Assembly: GCF_001540865.1 (NCBI RefSeq)
Contig: NC_033642.1
Coordinates: 2,756,167 to 2,820,166 of the forward strand
Length of the DNA: 64,000 nt
DNA from: Ananas comosus
Taxonomy: Eukaryota > Streptophyta > Magnoliopsida > Poales > Bromeliaceae
Direction of reading: 5' to 3'
Below the pieces are notes generated by a model. The model ran no database searches and was not told where the DNA came from. It saw only the letters and a list, made by a program, of their open reading frames with translations. This document shows positions 35,041-47,479 of this stretch, piece after piece. The position numbers and the translations under genes are program-made. Each line of letters begins with the position of its first letter. The first letter of the stretch is position 1.

Positions 35041-35511
35041 TTCTTTTTTTTTTTTTTTAATCTACGAAGATCCTGTTTTCACTGCACTTGTGTGCGTGTG
35101 AGTTTGAGATGTGCTTTGGTAAGCCTGGCTAGTCTTTTCACTTCCCTCCCTTTTGTTGATAGGTGTGTACCGTGGGGTGGTAAGGGCGGGGGGGGGGGGG
35201 GCAGTGGTACTCGGCGTGGGGCTGGGGGTTGTCTCTCTTTCCCTTTGTTCCTCTCTTCTTTCTCTCTCTATATCTTCTCTCTTTTTCATTCTCTTGATTG
35301 AAAGATTTTTTATTTTAATAATATTTTATTTCGTTTAGTTAAATTAGCTAATCGTCACATGTCAGTAATAAGTGTCTATTGGAATGGACGCTTAGTTATG
35401 GATGAGAATGGTTTACAATATGTCGGCAGTTGAAAAAATTGATCACAATTCCTTCTGATGCTACATTTAATAATTTCGAGATGAGAATATAAAAGCTATT
35501 CCCCGTGTTTG
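35041..35511. other. Low-complexity intergenic tract
   Basis: Contains a poly-T run, a G-run of about 13 near 35189-35201 and CT-rich sequence. No gene is supported. Confidence 0.6.
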
Positions 35512-35647
35512 AAAACCCTAAATCCTAAATGCTAAACCATAAAACCCCTAAAATCGTAAAATCCTAAAGCCTAAAAATCCTAAACCCTAAAACCCTAAAC
35601 CCTACAATCCTAAACCTACAATCCTAAACTCTACTAACCCTAAAAAA
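35512..35647. repeat. Degenerate interstitial telomeric repeat
   Basis: About 18 units related to CCCTAAA (ccctaaa, tcctaaa, accctaaac and similar) occur over 136 bp, the plant telomere unit in degenerate form. It lies between two LTR remnants. Confidence 0.8.
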
Positions 35648-35865
35648 CTTATACGCAAAATGGGCAAACGGCCAAATTTTAGTTAATTAATAAGAATAAT
35701 TTCGATTTTATGAAGTTAGAAAGATATTTTTGATATTAACAATTTTTTAAAGTGTATCTATATAATTAGGGCTGGACAAAAGGGTACTCAGGAAATAAAC
35801 CCTTTATTTTTCTATTCACTGCTTTTATTCTCTCTTAACATAATTTATTAGTTATATTAAATGCT

Positions 35866-36279
35866 TGTTGGAATGTGGTGCCCACATTTGCCCTCCGATC
35901 CACATAAGGAGTGGATTAGGATTTATTCTAATTAATTAAAGATTAAGATAAATTAATATATCTCTTCTTAGATAAGAAACGTATCTTTTAATGAATATCT
36001 ATGAGATTTCTTCTTTCTTCTCTCTTTTTTTTTTCTTTTGGTATTTCCACCTACGTTTCTGGGGTTTTAGAGTGTAGACATAGAAGAGAACTCTGGTAGC
36101 CCTCTTCGCATCCAACGATCCACAACGCATGGAAGAAGGCAAGATACGTAGAAAATTCAGAAGTATCGAGATAAGGACGATCCGAGAAGGCTAGTAAAAT
36201 AAGTAATCCGATCCAATTCTGGTTTCTGGGTATGTTGGCTATCTAATTTGTAAGTTTTCCCTGTCCTCTATTTCCAACA
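35866..36279 (+). mobile_element. Copia-type solo LTR, 414 bp
   Basis: Begins tgttggaatg and ends tttccaaca, with a perfect 5-bp duplication atgct at 35861-35865 and 36280-36284. There is no internal region. Orientation is inferred from the tgttgg start and is uncertain. Confidence 0.85.
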
Positions 36280-36284
36280 ATGCT

Positions 36285-36907
36285 TAATAGCATTTGTTCA
36301 CTCTTTATACATACTGCTGAAAAAAATCTGCTGCACAATAGAATCTGTTATTCACTGCATAATAGTATCTGCTCATTGCAAAACTAAATTTACACACAAT
36401 GTAGTTTAATTTCTTTATTTCCTGAATTAAATAGTTTACTTATTTTAAAAGTATTTTAAATCTGAACATATTTTTGAGTTTTCAAAATATATTTCTATTA
36501 AGAGAGCCGATTTTTTTCTCAACACATACATCTTTATTAAATTAGACATGCAGGGAACAATACATATACGTTACATCTCTTCCATAGACCATATAGATGA
36601 GCATGCCATATCATATCCTCTTAACTAAATTGAGTACTAGGTATAGAAAGATCCTGATGTGGGAATTTTTCTTCTTTTTTTTTTTTTTTTAACATTTGAG
36701 CAACATTCCCAAATTCTACTCACAACTAAGATGAAGTGCATGTTGTGACACAACAAACTTATTAACATTGCATTAATAGAGCACACGCATTGCGCAGGGA
36801 TTGATAGATGAACTACTACTCATGAGTTCTATAGCTGCCAATATATAGAGGAAGTACTAGACGTATATAATCTGTTCATGCATAAAAATGGAGTGGCTGG
36901 ATTGTAA
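36285..36907. other. 3' flank of F3H
   Basis: AT-rich sequence with a T-run (36670-36690). It should contain the F3H 3' UTR and poly(A) site on the minus strand. I can identify nothing else. Confidence 0.45.
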
Positions 36908-38064
36908 TTAAGCCAAGATTTCATTGAGAGATTTGGGTTGTGATTCAATCTCCTTGCCCTTCTCCAATGCATGATCCGACTGCTGCTGCTGCTGCTCCAA
37001 TTTCGCGAGCTTCTTGAGCCTGGCGAGCTCGAGATCGCGGCTCATCTTCCGACGGTACATCTCCGCGAAGGTGATGGGCTCGTCGAGCACGGGCTCTTCG
37101 CCCTCCCGAATGGCCAGCGGGTAGACGATTGCCTCTGGGGCCGGGTTCTGGAACGTCGCGATCGACAGCCTGCTGCAGTTTGAGTTCACCACCGCCTGGT
37201 GGTCGGCGTTCTTGAACCGACCGTTGCTCAGATACTGCAATCCTCCAACAAAATTCGAGTAAGGACTGCTGCTATATTATGCGAAATAAGCATATACATA
37301 TCATTGCAATTTATTTATTAGTGCCTGTTTGATCTAGCTTTTTTATGCTCATTCCAGTTATAGGTCAAATGCATGGGAATAGATCTTTAAACATTAGTTC
37401 CTTCGATTCGAATCCCAACACTAACATATTAATTATTTGATGATTTCTTTTGTAAAAAAAAACTTTACAACAAAACGATCTCTATCTTACTTCACGAAAA
37501 CTTACGTAACTTGAATAGTCTGGCAGAATTTGATGAAAAATTTTCTTATGAAGGGATCAATGAATGCGTGTGACCTACAGACATGTTGAACAAAAATAAA
37601 TAAATAAATGTCGAATCATTTACCAGCATACTTACATGGCCATGGTCCCCGAGGTTGACGACGAAAGCGCCCTCGACAGGCTGGACGGTTATCCACGTCT
37701 TGCCGCCATCCTTGGTGGCCTGCAGGCCGCCGACCTGGTCCTGCAGAAGGAGTGTGATAGTTCCGGGGTCGGTGTGCCGCTTGAGGCCGAGCGTGAGGTC
37801 GGGCTGCGGGCACTTGGGATAGAAGTTCACCACAACTTTCTGATCCATGTCCACGCAGGCGCTGGTCAGCGCCTCCCGGTCGAGGCCCATCGCCTCCGAC
37901 AGCACCCCCAGGAGCTTGCAGGCCAGGCCCATCAGCTTCTCGCTGTACGACTCCACGACGGCCCGCCACCCCTCGGGCTTGTCCGGCCACCTTGAGTAGT
38001 CCCGGGCCCGAACCGGATATGAGAAGAAAGTCACAATCTCCCTCCAGTCCTGCACTGCTTCTCC
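36908..38064 (-). CDS. F3H: Flavanone 3-hydroxylase, exons 2 and 3
   Basis: Exon 2 is 37636-38064 and exon 3 is 36908-37234, separated by a 401-bp GT-AG intron. Together they encode 251 residues and continue exon 1 at 62671-63048 in frame (377 aa in total). F3H is a cytosolic Fe(II)/2-oxoglutarate dioxygenase that converts flavanones such as naringenin to dihydroflavonols. Iron ligands are HTD in exon 2 (H223, D225) and the His of ADHQAV in exon 3 (H281); RLS (R291, S293) binds 2-oxoglutarate. Family tracts are [30 protein letters not shown] and [20 protein letters not shown]. The C-terminus has a Gln run and ends KSLNEILA, as in monocot F3H. No stops or frameshifts are seen. The link to exon 1 spans 24.6 kb. 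Confidence 0.93.
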
Positions 38065-38565
38065 CTGCAGCAGCATTCCATGCATGCAGCAGCTCATACA
38101 TCAAGCAATTAATTGATGACTCTTGACCAGTTTGAGTTCTATGCAACAGTTTTTATTCGACTTTTAATGCCAAGAACTTGATTGAACCATTAGATTATTT
38201 GAATGCGACTACCTAACTTTTGAAAATCTTGATTTCACTATTTATTGAAGTTTCTAATTTTTTTTCTATTCACAAGTCTTGAAAAATTATTGTGAATCAG
38301 TACGTCCGTTTATCGCCTTGCCATCTATCAATAAAATAATACATCATCTATTTTCTTAATTAGCAAAAATTTTTCATTCGCTTTAGCGGTTCTGGAGACT
38401 GAAATATCAGATGTGATAGATGACATTCAAAGATTGTACTTTTGCTCCCAAATAATCCAAAGTTCATTAATTAGTTCCTTAATAAATGTCCACCCAACAA
38501 CATAGAAAAGGCACATTGAAAATCTTTTTTCTTATTAACTCAAAAGATTTTGCCAAGATGATTAA
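38065..38565. other. Start of the F3H intron 1 region
   Basis: The acceptor AG (minus strand) abuts exon 2 at 38065-38066. No gene or repeat is recognised in the AT-rich remainder. Confidence 0.5.
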
Positions 38566-38952
38566 TGGATAAATTGCACGCTGGTCCTCAAACTATGAGA
38601 TCGTTGCCACATTGGCTCTCAAACTTTAATTTATTACAATTTCTAGCTCGAACTTTTAAAATTACTGCAATCAAGTCTCTCTACCTAATTTAATGGACTA
38701 AATATTAACACATTGTTGTTGATATGAAAGTTATATAGTGTCTTAATTATTATCGCATTATCAATTACAATACTTTCATATCACTTTTAATTATATCAAC
38801 AATTTTTTTCATATTTAAGCAAGTAAAAGTAAGTTATGGGACTTCATTGCAATAATTCTATGAGTTCGAGCTAGAAGTGACCATAAATTAAAATTTGAAA
38901 ATCAAAATATTGTTTGACTCACGTATTCAAGACTAGACATTTAATTTATCCA
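38566..38952. mobile_element. MITE with perfect 10-bp inverted ends, 387 bp
   Basis: Begins tggataaatt and ends aatttatcca. Subterminal sequences are also partly inverted (the ctagctcgaac and gttcgagctag blocks). The flanking attaa may be the target duplication. No coding capacity. Confidence 0.62.
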
Positions 38953-39191
38953 TAATTAACCGAAGTACTGATCATCTTCATTCAAGCTGGTGTCAACGGG
39001 TTTGTCCGAACCTGACTATCAAACCCGAAATCCAAATCCGAACCCAAATCCGAGAAATTTCAAAAATTAATGTCCAAAGCTGACCCGACCAAGAATCTGA
39101 AACTCGAACCCGAACCCGAAACAATTTTTTTCTCTTTGCAATATTTCAAAACATATTAATATTAAATCTAAATTTTTAAAATACAAATTCA

Positions 39192-39196
<5 letters not shown>

Positions 39197-39230
<34 letters not shown>
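39197..39230. repeat. (TA)n(GA)n microsatellite
   Basis: A TA run followed directly by a GA run, next to unique-looking sequence. Confidence 0.9.
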
Positions 39231-39476
39231 ACTAGGCTAGAGCACTATTAATAGCACTAAGTTATTGGTGCTATTAGATTTCGGCGATGAAGGGATGTGC
39301 AGTTAGGATGATAATGGTCCATAGAATTTAGTGGATGGTTGGTGGAATTATATAATCTAAAGTGTGGAAATGGTCACAGAGGTTGAGCTAACAGTAGAAA
39401 ACTTGGTAGCACCAAGTGTTTGATAATATTGATAGGATTGCAGCCAGACTATATATATATATATATATATATATGA

Positions 39477-39698
39477 GTTGAGCTAGAATACTTGTAAAAG
39501 TATTATGTGGGTGGTGCTTTTGAGATTTTAGCCATTGGATGGAGAGATGTGAGGTTGAGATAATGGTGGTAGGTGGTGGTAAGTGGTGGTAGCTGGAATA
39601 GTGTTTGATCCAAGGGCTATTAGTAATCAAGGAGTAGATCCAATGGCTAAAAACCTAATAGCATCATGGGGGTAATACTTGTAAAAGTATTCTAGCTC

Positions 39699-39702
<4 letters not shown>
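39477..39702. mobile_element. MITE inserted in a (TA)n microsatellite (Micron-like)
   Basis: Inverted ends of about 28 bp (left starts ttgagctagaatactt; right is its near-complement ending tctagctcaa). Both sides are (TA)n runs (39451-39474 and 39703-39729). Association with TA microsatellites is the hallmark of the Micron type described in rice. Similarity to that family itself is untested. Confidence 0.65.
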
Positions 39703-39733
<31 letters not shown>

Positions 39734-40067
39734 GAATCGTTGTAGACGGGAAGAGCCACGTGCCCAAAATTAGAAGTCAAAAAGTGAAAAAAGTAAATTC
39801 AAAAAGTTGATGGGGTAAAAGTCCAATAAATTTTTTTTTTTTATTTTCAATCACAACACACACAAAAGTGGTGATATAATCATTCATTACCAAATCTATT
39901 AAACTAGGTTATTAAGAGGGTTTGGTAATTTGAATTAATACTAATCAAATCTTAAATATGAGTTGATCTGTTTCTCCGTGGCGGCTAATCTAATCCATCA
40001 TCTATGGAAGTAAATTTTAATTAGAGAGAGAGAGTCTCAATATAATTAATCATAATAAAAAAAAAGA

Positions 40068-40429
40068 CTAAATTACATAAAACCTTCCTGTCAAAATCTG
40101 ATTTTTCACTTTTCCTTCTCTGTCATTTAAAAACCTACACTTTATCCTTTTATAAAATAAAAAATGTTCACAGGGAGGTATGGTGTAAACTGTGATGATA
40201 AAATAACCATTTTGTCCCTCACCATTTTTGGCAACAAAAGAAAAGACTGAGAGCATTTTTGGCATAAAAAAATATATAATAATATTTTATAAACGAAATC
40301 CTAACGGATTACTAACGGTAGGGAGTGAAGTGAATATTTTTTATTTTATAAGAGGATAAAGTGTAGGTTTTTAAATGATGGGGGAAAGTAAAAATCGAAT
40401 TTTGATAAAAAAAAAGTTCTGTAATTTAG
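40068..40429. mobile_element. MITE with about 90-bp terminal inverted repeats, 362 bp
   Basis: The left end ctaaattacat and the right end gtaatttag are inverted partners. Complementarity continues through the blocks tttaaaaacctacacttta and cttataaaat on each side, so most of the element can fold into one hairpin. I could not settle the target duplication. Confidence 0.7.
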
Positions 40430-41170
40430 CCTAAAGAAATATATAATTAATCATAGATTCATGAACATTTGGTGATTAGCTCAACTCACCTATGAAAAAG
40501 TCAATAGCAATGTGCAATTAGAAATCTAGTGCAACACTTCAACGTGCTAGTATATAAATTAATGTCTCCATATTTATCCACTAAACTTTTTAAAATAAAA
40601 AAATGATCATTATCAAATTTAATAATGCCACCCATGAGTTGTCCAAAATTGACTTCCCAATTTTGTTTGTGTTAATAATGCATGGGTTTGGATTTTATTA
40701 GATTTGGATTTTGGCTTTTTCTCCATCTAAGTCTTAAAAATTATTGTGATTAAGTTTGATGTAACATCAATTACACTATTGTTAATTGGACCATCCAAGG
40801 ACCAGTAATAAAATAGTGAGAAATTTGGGTGTGTGGAAAAGGGATTCTCAAGGGTGTAGGTGTGAAAATTATTAGAATTTTAGGAAACTTAGGAGAAAAA
40901 GTCCTCCATGTTGCACATATTTTATGTATTATGACTTGACTAATTACTTAAAATCAACATTAGTTGGTGCCCATTGAAGAACTCCTTCTAGTTGCTCTCA
41001 ATTTTTTTTTTATCTTTTTTTTATTTCACATTGCAAGATATTCAAACCAAAGCAAAATGATTTGATGTGATTTGTCTCATTGAGCTTTAGATAAAAAAAT
41101 TGCCTTGAGGGACACTCAAAGTTAGAAGAATATACTCCAGAAAGAGTAATGCTTTGTATATTTGATGGGT

Positions 41171-41513
41171 AGAGAGATGCAAATGGGACGAATCTCAGGG
41201 GCGGGAGGAGTTTTCCATCTCCTGCTTTATTTATTATCGGGTCAGGACGGATTAATTTTAATGCTATTTTTAATCTCACTTAGCACTCCATTCACAGCTT
41301 GATCAGGAAAGGAGCGAACTTTTGGCAGATTTTTGATGAATCGAAATGGAAGAAAAAAAAGGGGTCTCCCATCCCCTGCCCCACTTGACTGGCGGATCGG
41401 AGTAGATTCGAGACAGATCATATTTTCTAGATTTTTAGTTCCCCACTTACCGTCCTATTCAGAACATATCGCTGCGGGAACTCCACTAATTTTGGATTCA
41501 TTTGCATCCCTAG
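41171..41513. mobile_element. hAT-like MITE, 343 bp
   Basis: Left end agagatgcaaatg, right end catttgcatccctag, flanked by 8-bp duplications tgatgggt (41163-41170) and tgatggat (41514-41521). GC-rich subterminal blocks resemble the other tagggatg-type elements in this window. Confidence 0.65.
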
Positions 41514-42743
41514 TGATGGATAATCATTTGTTACCTTCTAAAAGTTGATGTTCTATGACCTTTCATTTTTGAAATTTGAAATACTTAACTATTTACTAAT
41601 TAGCACGCTAGAGTGCTGACTTATTAATAATACTTAGAGTGACATTTATATCTTTTAGTCTGCTTCCTCGTAATATTCGCACGCACACTGAGCAATGTTT
41701 ATGATTGGAGCTCTGCCGCTAGTACACCCAAAAGCGATTGTATATCTTACACTCCCTCATTCAAAAGCCAAGAATAGCCTCATGTCTCGTGAATTCTTTT
41801 TTTTAAAAAAATACTAAAAAAGTTTGTGGGGTTTTCCCTTAAAAAAGATGTTTTTGCAAGATTGTTCTTGAAAAATTAAAAAAAGGGAAAATAATTTTGT
41901 GTGTTTTTTTCTCAAGAAAATAAGATTTTTTGGGGGCCTCCTATTGCTTTCACTTGATCATTAACAAAGCCTAAAAAGTGCCCCACTCAATTTTATTGGG
42001 CCTAAACTTGTTAAGAGCCCAAATTGTCGAGCGACAACGGATTGGACCATCTTGGCCCATTAATCATCTTAATTTGTTGCGACATTTGATTTGGATTGAC
42101 GCAGTTGCAATTCGACCATAAATCAAGTTTAGTGCGACTAGAAACATCAGTTCAGCTATTTATTAAGATGATGTTGAGAAGATCTGCTGAGAGTTGTCGC
42201 TTCATTTCGACATTTGCAAGAAAAAATGTTGATTCGATAAACTGCTCGCGGTCTTCTCAACGAACAATAGAACTTATGAATCTATTCTCAATAAATAATT
42301 AGATTTATAACCAAACTAAACACCTCCTTAATGAATTCCGAAATAATGCAAAAAATTATTTCCTAGAACCAACTTAGGTATGAAATTTTTATAGGTTAAT
42401 ATTACAAAAGGTGTGGTATTCATAAGATTCTACAATAAAACTCCCATCACCACAAAGTTCCTTGCCAATTTTTCTTTACAACAAAGATTTACATACACTA
42501 CTTTTAAAGCATCTATCATAAATTCAGGCAACACAACCACCACCTAAAAAGCAAGAATTAATACAACTTATTTACCCATGGTTCTAAGCATTTAATAATA
42601 CACTTAACATGCTTGGTGGTCACTTTTTACTAGAAGCACTTCCACTATAAGCAGCAGCATGTATCCTGATAGAGAAAGTTTTTATGAACAAGAAGAGATT
42701 TACACCTTTTTTTTTTCGAGGAAAGGTGCTCTAGCTGTGTTCT
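41514..42743. other. 3' flank of PIRL
   Basis: Nothing is recognised except A/T-rich runs. The PIRL 3' UTR on the minus strand should lie at its right edge. Confidence 0.4.
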
Positions 42744-45700
42744 TCACTTCCGCGACGAATCTCGCCTCGGGGAGGGGGAGAAGAGGCGTCGGGGGGAGAA
42801 CAACCTCCCCAAGTATCGAGTAGGCGTCGCGAGGCCCTCGATCGGACGGTAGTCGGGCATCATAAGCCCGTCGTGCTCGTCCTTCTCTCTGATGGACCTC
42901 GAATGCATCCTGCTGCTGCTGAACGTCCCCAGCTTCGCCAGCTTCCCGACCCATGTCTTCTTTTTCTTCGCCCCTATCGAATTTGCGGTGCTCATTTTCA
43001 CACTAAGGTACTCTCGGACGGCATCCGCTCCCTCTTGGACGACTTCCATCGGGGGGCTAACAAGCGGATTCCCCTCGGCCCGGAACTTGCGGAGCTTGGT
43101 TAAGCAACCGATGGACTCGGGGAGGACGCCGATTCTATTGTAGCTGATGTCGAGCTCGGTGAGGGAGATGAGGAGGCCGACGGAGTACGGAATCGAGGAG
43201 AGGAACTGGAAGTTTTGGCTGACGTTCAAGGTCTCGAGGCGGATGAGGTTTTCGAGGCCGTCAGGGAGGGATCGGAGGCTGTTGAGGCGGGCGTCGAGGT
43301 GTTTGAGGGACGTCATGTGCGAAGTGGAGTAAGGGAGGAACGCGAGCTTGTTCGAATTCACGGAGAGCCTTTTTAGGTTTGTGAGCTCGAACCCGATGGT
43401 GTCCGGGAGCTTCGCGAGTTTGTTGAAGTTCACGTTCAGCTCCTCGAGAGCCCTGGTCGCGAATTGTGGTGTAGAGTAACATGTATGATCAGGAACAAAT
43501 GAGAAACAATAGAAGAGATGCATATACAGGGATCGATTTTATTCATGAATATCTACACCGTACTAGTGAGTTGCATGTTTGTGGCATTTTGCCAAATTGT
43601 AACTCATTTCTCCGAAAAGTTTACAATCGATTTTGTTGTAATGCGAACAAAGAAGAGAATCAAACAATTCAAAAAATATATAGAAGCTATAAAAAAAGAT
43701 GTTCTAATGCTTACATTAAGAGCAAACAACTCAGATACAAATAGGAGCAAGCCAAAAAAATTCTCCTCTACTTGAGTTCTTTGTAGAGTCAAACTATTGA
43801 CCATTTTGATTTGATTATCCAAATTTTTAAAATTTTAATTTTACTGTTTAACCTTTCAATTTATTTGATTTAAATCGATCAATAATAGTTTTATTTCAGA
43901 ATTTAAACTAATTATTTATTTTAATAAATTTGTAGTTGATATACTTCACGCAATTCTCGCAGCTGTAAGAATGAGAGGTACGATAATTACCGACAATCTT
44001 CGATGGTTTTTGGGAGGGATTCGAGAAGGTTGCCGGAAACGTTGAGGACTTTGAGCTTCGACAAGCAGCCGATCGAGTTCGGCAACGACTTCAGCTGGTT
44101 CGAGCGCACGTCGAGCACCGCCACATTCAGCAGCCGCGCCGTCAGCGATTCCGGAATGCTCTGCTCGCGCAGGCAACAACAACAAACACAAACACATGAG
44201 ATGAAATTTTTTTAAAAAAAAAAAAAAAGCAAAAGAAGTGAAAAGCATGTCAAAATATTCACCTAGCCATGCAAAAAATTGTCAAAATGAGAAAATATGA
44301 TCTTTCATAGAAATTCAAGCAATCCTAGTATATGTGCTTGGGATGAAACTATTGCATTTTATGATATTGGAAAATCGAGGGAGAGCTCAGATAGAATGCT
44401 TTTGAAAGTACCGAGCTTTTAATATTTTTATATGATCATCTTTTGACGATGGAACGTCATAATCAACGATTGACGCATTTAAACATAATCTATGCTCATG
44501 AACAATTTATAATTTAAATTTTATAATTTTTCAATATTATTTACCTAATTTAAGTTGTATCAGAATTAATAGTTTTCGACAACAAATATAAAGCGTATTT
44601 GCAACCAACTGATCGCTAGTATTAATAATTCACAAAATTTGGTTCTTAAAAAGTTCAAATACCATAGGATATATATATTTAATAGCATTGGTCGTCGATT
44701 CAGATACCTCGGTATCGAAGATGGTGTGAAATACCAACAACTTCGTATTGTATCAACAACTTAGTATTTCTAAAATATTCTAGCTAGTGAAAATAATAAT
44801 TGTTCATTTATCCAACCCCTAAGGAGCATTAATGGGGCATATAATTTCAAATATTTTTCCCCAGTCAAAAGGACACCCATGCACTTTCCCTTTCTTTTTA
44901 CCAGAAGAGTATTAATCTATATAAGCCAAAAAAAAAGAAAACCCATAACATCGACCGATTCTAATGCAAATGATCATAAAAAGGTCGATAATTGATATAT
45001 AAGATTTCAAGTTTGAAAATTAATTATTTTACAATTTTAGATAAATTTATTTTTTAAAAAAATATGAATGGAGCGTGTAGGATGATACTTTCTCTAAAAA
45101 AAAAAAAAATTCACAACACGTTTTACCTACAAAGCCATTTTCATTTGGAAAAATTTTTGAAACTTAGAAATTTATTCTTTGAACTATTTTATCATTAAAT
45201 ATATCCCTATAAACATTAAAAATTTGCAAGTACTTTATCCCTCCCCATCAATTTGACTATCAAATTTTCTTTGTATTCTCTATAAAAATATTTCAAAATA
45301 CTTTTACCATCAAATTTCTGTAAAATAACCGTTGTACTCTAAAAGCTTAAACTGTTAGAGAACGAGACTTTTTAATCGGCCCATGACGTGGGCTTGAATT
45401 AAATGGGAGGAAATTAATATACTAGGAGCCTGGCGTGACTCGAACTCAGGACCTTCTGCTCTGATACCATGTGAAATAACCGTTGTACTCTAAAAGCTTA
45501 AGCTGTTAAAGAACGGTGTTTAAACATTTTTATATTTAACAATTTCATCTCAAACTCCCTTATATCATCTCAGATGTTACGTAATATGAATCCTACATCC
45601 TAAGCATTTCAAAAAAATTAGAAGAAGATATATTTTGAAAGGAAACAACGATCCAAACGATGAAAAATTAACAGTCAACTATCGGTACTCAATGGTCAAA

Positions 45701-46287
45701 ACAAATTTACAATCTTTTACATTTTACCAGGCATATATCTGATAACTAAAACTTCAAGATATTAAATGCGCAATTTAAGTACAAAACCCAAAAGCTAACA
45801 AACAATTCATAAGATGCATGCAATTAATCTAACCCCATAAAACTATGTTAAATATAAAATTATATAAACACCGTTTTTTGATATTATATGAATCAATCGT
45901 TGTACTTTAAAAGCTTAAGCTATACTAGGGACCTGACATGGCTTGAATTTAGGATCTCCTTCTCTAAAACCATATGAATCAACCGTTATACTCTAAAAGT
46001 TTAAACTGTTAGAAAACGATGTTTATATAGTTTTATATTTAACAAACTACAACCAAAATAGTTCTTTTAGTCAAAATAACACGAAAATATTCTTTTTCTT
46101 TTTCTTTTTTTCGCAAGAAGAAGCAAACCTCAAGATTATTGTTGGAGAGATCAAGTTTTGTGATGATAGAGAGATTGATAGGAGGGTTTGGTAGTGAATC
46201 CAGAGACATCCCACTGAGATCCAAATTATGAGCCATCTCCTTCTTTAACTCCTCCTTTGTTGAGCAACTTTTCACTTGTATCCCCAT
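42744..46287 (-). CDS. Plant intracellular Ras-group-related LRR protein (PIRL), 3 exons
   Basis: Exons 46129-46287, 43991-44160 and 42744-43452 join in frame (GT-AG) to 345 aa. After a short N-terminus ([18 protein letters not shown]) come about nine leucine-rich repeats of the 23-residue Ras/Shoc2-like type, such as [46 protein letters not shown] and [17 protein letters not shown] basic Ser/Arg-rich tail follows, with repeated RLFSPR motifs. There is no signal peptide or membrane segment, so it should be cytosolic. PIRLs are thought to be scaffold or signalling proteins; some act in gametophyte development. The member is probably of the PIRL6-8 type, not certain. It lies, same strand, between F3H exon 1 and exons 2-3. 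Intron 1 carries two TRIM-like elements. Confidence 0.9.
45319..45541 (-). mobile_element. TRIM retroelement, 223 bp, in PIRL intron 1
   Basis: A terminal-repeat retrotransposon in miniature, minus orientation. The 5' LTR of 72 bp is at 45470-45541 (TGTTAAATAT...TTTCACA on the minus strand). A 12-nt initiator-Met-type primer-binding site TGGTATCAGAGC abuts it at 45458-45469. A shorter 3' LTR copy starts at 45319 and ends near 45375; both carry gttgtactctaaaagctta. The target duplication atttc is at 45314-45318 and 45542-45546. There is no coding capacity, so it must be moved by another element's proteins. Confidence 0.82.
45846..46044. mobile_element. Second, rearranged TRIM copy
   Basis: Contains a 72-bp LTR (45973-46044), a degenerate primer-binding site (45962-45972) and a second LTR fragment from 45887. 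To its left, 45846-45878 is an inverted copy of the LTR start (tgttaaatataaaa...), so the two outer ends can pair. This is an inverted duplication of a relative of the 45319-45541 element. No matching target duplication is found. Confidence 0.6.
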
Positions 46288-47470
46288 CTCCTCCTCTATA
46301 TATTTACCAATCTAAATTTTATTTTCTCCCTATCAAAAAATAAAGGAAAAGGCACCATAAAATTAATAAAAGTTTGTGTTTTTTGGGGCATGAAAAAACT
46401 AAAAATTTTTACAGGGAAAAAGATAGGAAATTGGTTTGAAACTTACCAGCTTCAAGAGATGAGGGATTGGTGATAAAACCCAGAAAATAAAATGTGAAAA
46501 GAGAAGGAAAAGAAAAAAAAATAAGATAAAATGGGAGAAAAGTGTGGGCTTTATATAGTGAGGAGGGAATATCAAATATGAATAGATTCTCTAATAAATG
46601 GTGGAGAGGAGGGGGAGGAGAAGGGTTTTTATTGAGGAGAGAGGAGAAAATTTTGGGTGGACCAGGTCTATAGACCATAGTATTAGAAAACGTTTTTTTT
46701 GCCTTATGCCATTAGTATCTATCTGTCTATTTGATCTCATAATTTAACTTTGGATCTTTGAATTGTCAAATATATAAGTCCATAAGCATTGTCCTTAAAA
46801 AAAACACAAAAACAAAACTTAGTTGCTTGGTAACGTCGGTTCTATTTTTGTGTTTAATTATAATATTTTTAATAATACTTCTGGTAAATATAAGTGTCTC
46901 AAGTTTTTGTTAAAAAGTTAAATAAGATCATAAATTTAATAGTAGAAAGTTTGATTTGAAAACCCATATTTTGTAGCTGAAAATTTGTTAAAAAATAGTA
47001 TATTTCTCTCTCTCTTACAATAGAGCTAAAAAATATTAATAAAATTGGATTTTATCTTATGGAATAAGCCTTAACTATAACAAATAGATGTATTTAGAAA
47101 AACAAATATATTTTTTTCGAAACAAATATAGAATATTTTTATAAGTAGACGGGTCGTTCACTTCTGATGTACTCACATAATTTTTAATATTATTCATCTA
47201 ATACTCAAGCCGCTTGAAAATTAATTATTTTTAACGATAAATATAAAACAAAAATTATAGACCATCCGACCACTAGATAAATTATATTAATAAAATTATG
47301 AAATTTGACTGCTGAAAAATTTAAATAATTTTAGATCAATTTAATAAGCCCGTTGCTCTATCGCCAAAAATCACATGAAAAATAGATATTTTGCACATTA
47401 TTATTCTACGTACTTCTATTTATGGCTTATCGCAATTGTACCCTCCAATTTTTTATTCCATATTAAGGCA
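46288..47470. other. PIRL 5' flank
   Basis: AT-rich upstream sequence of PIRL (minus strand). A T-rich and CT-rich stretch follows the start codon side. No firm promoter element. Confidence 0.4.
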
Positions 47471-47479
47471 TTTTTATTA

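Noticed and set aside
43481..43775. Open readings over PIRL intron 2
   Set aside because: They overlap the splice junction of a real gene on the other strand and contain only low-complexity Lys-rich sequence.
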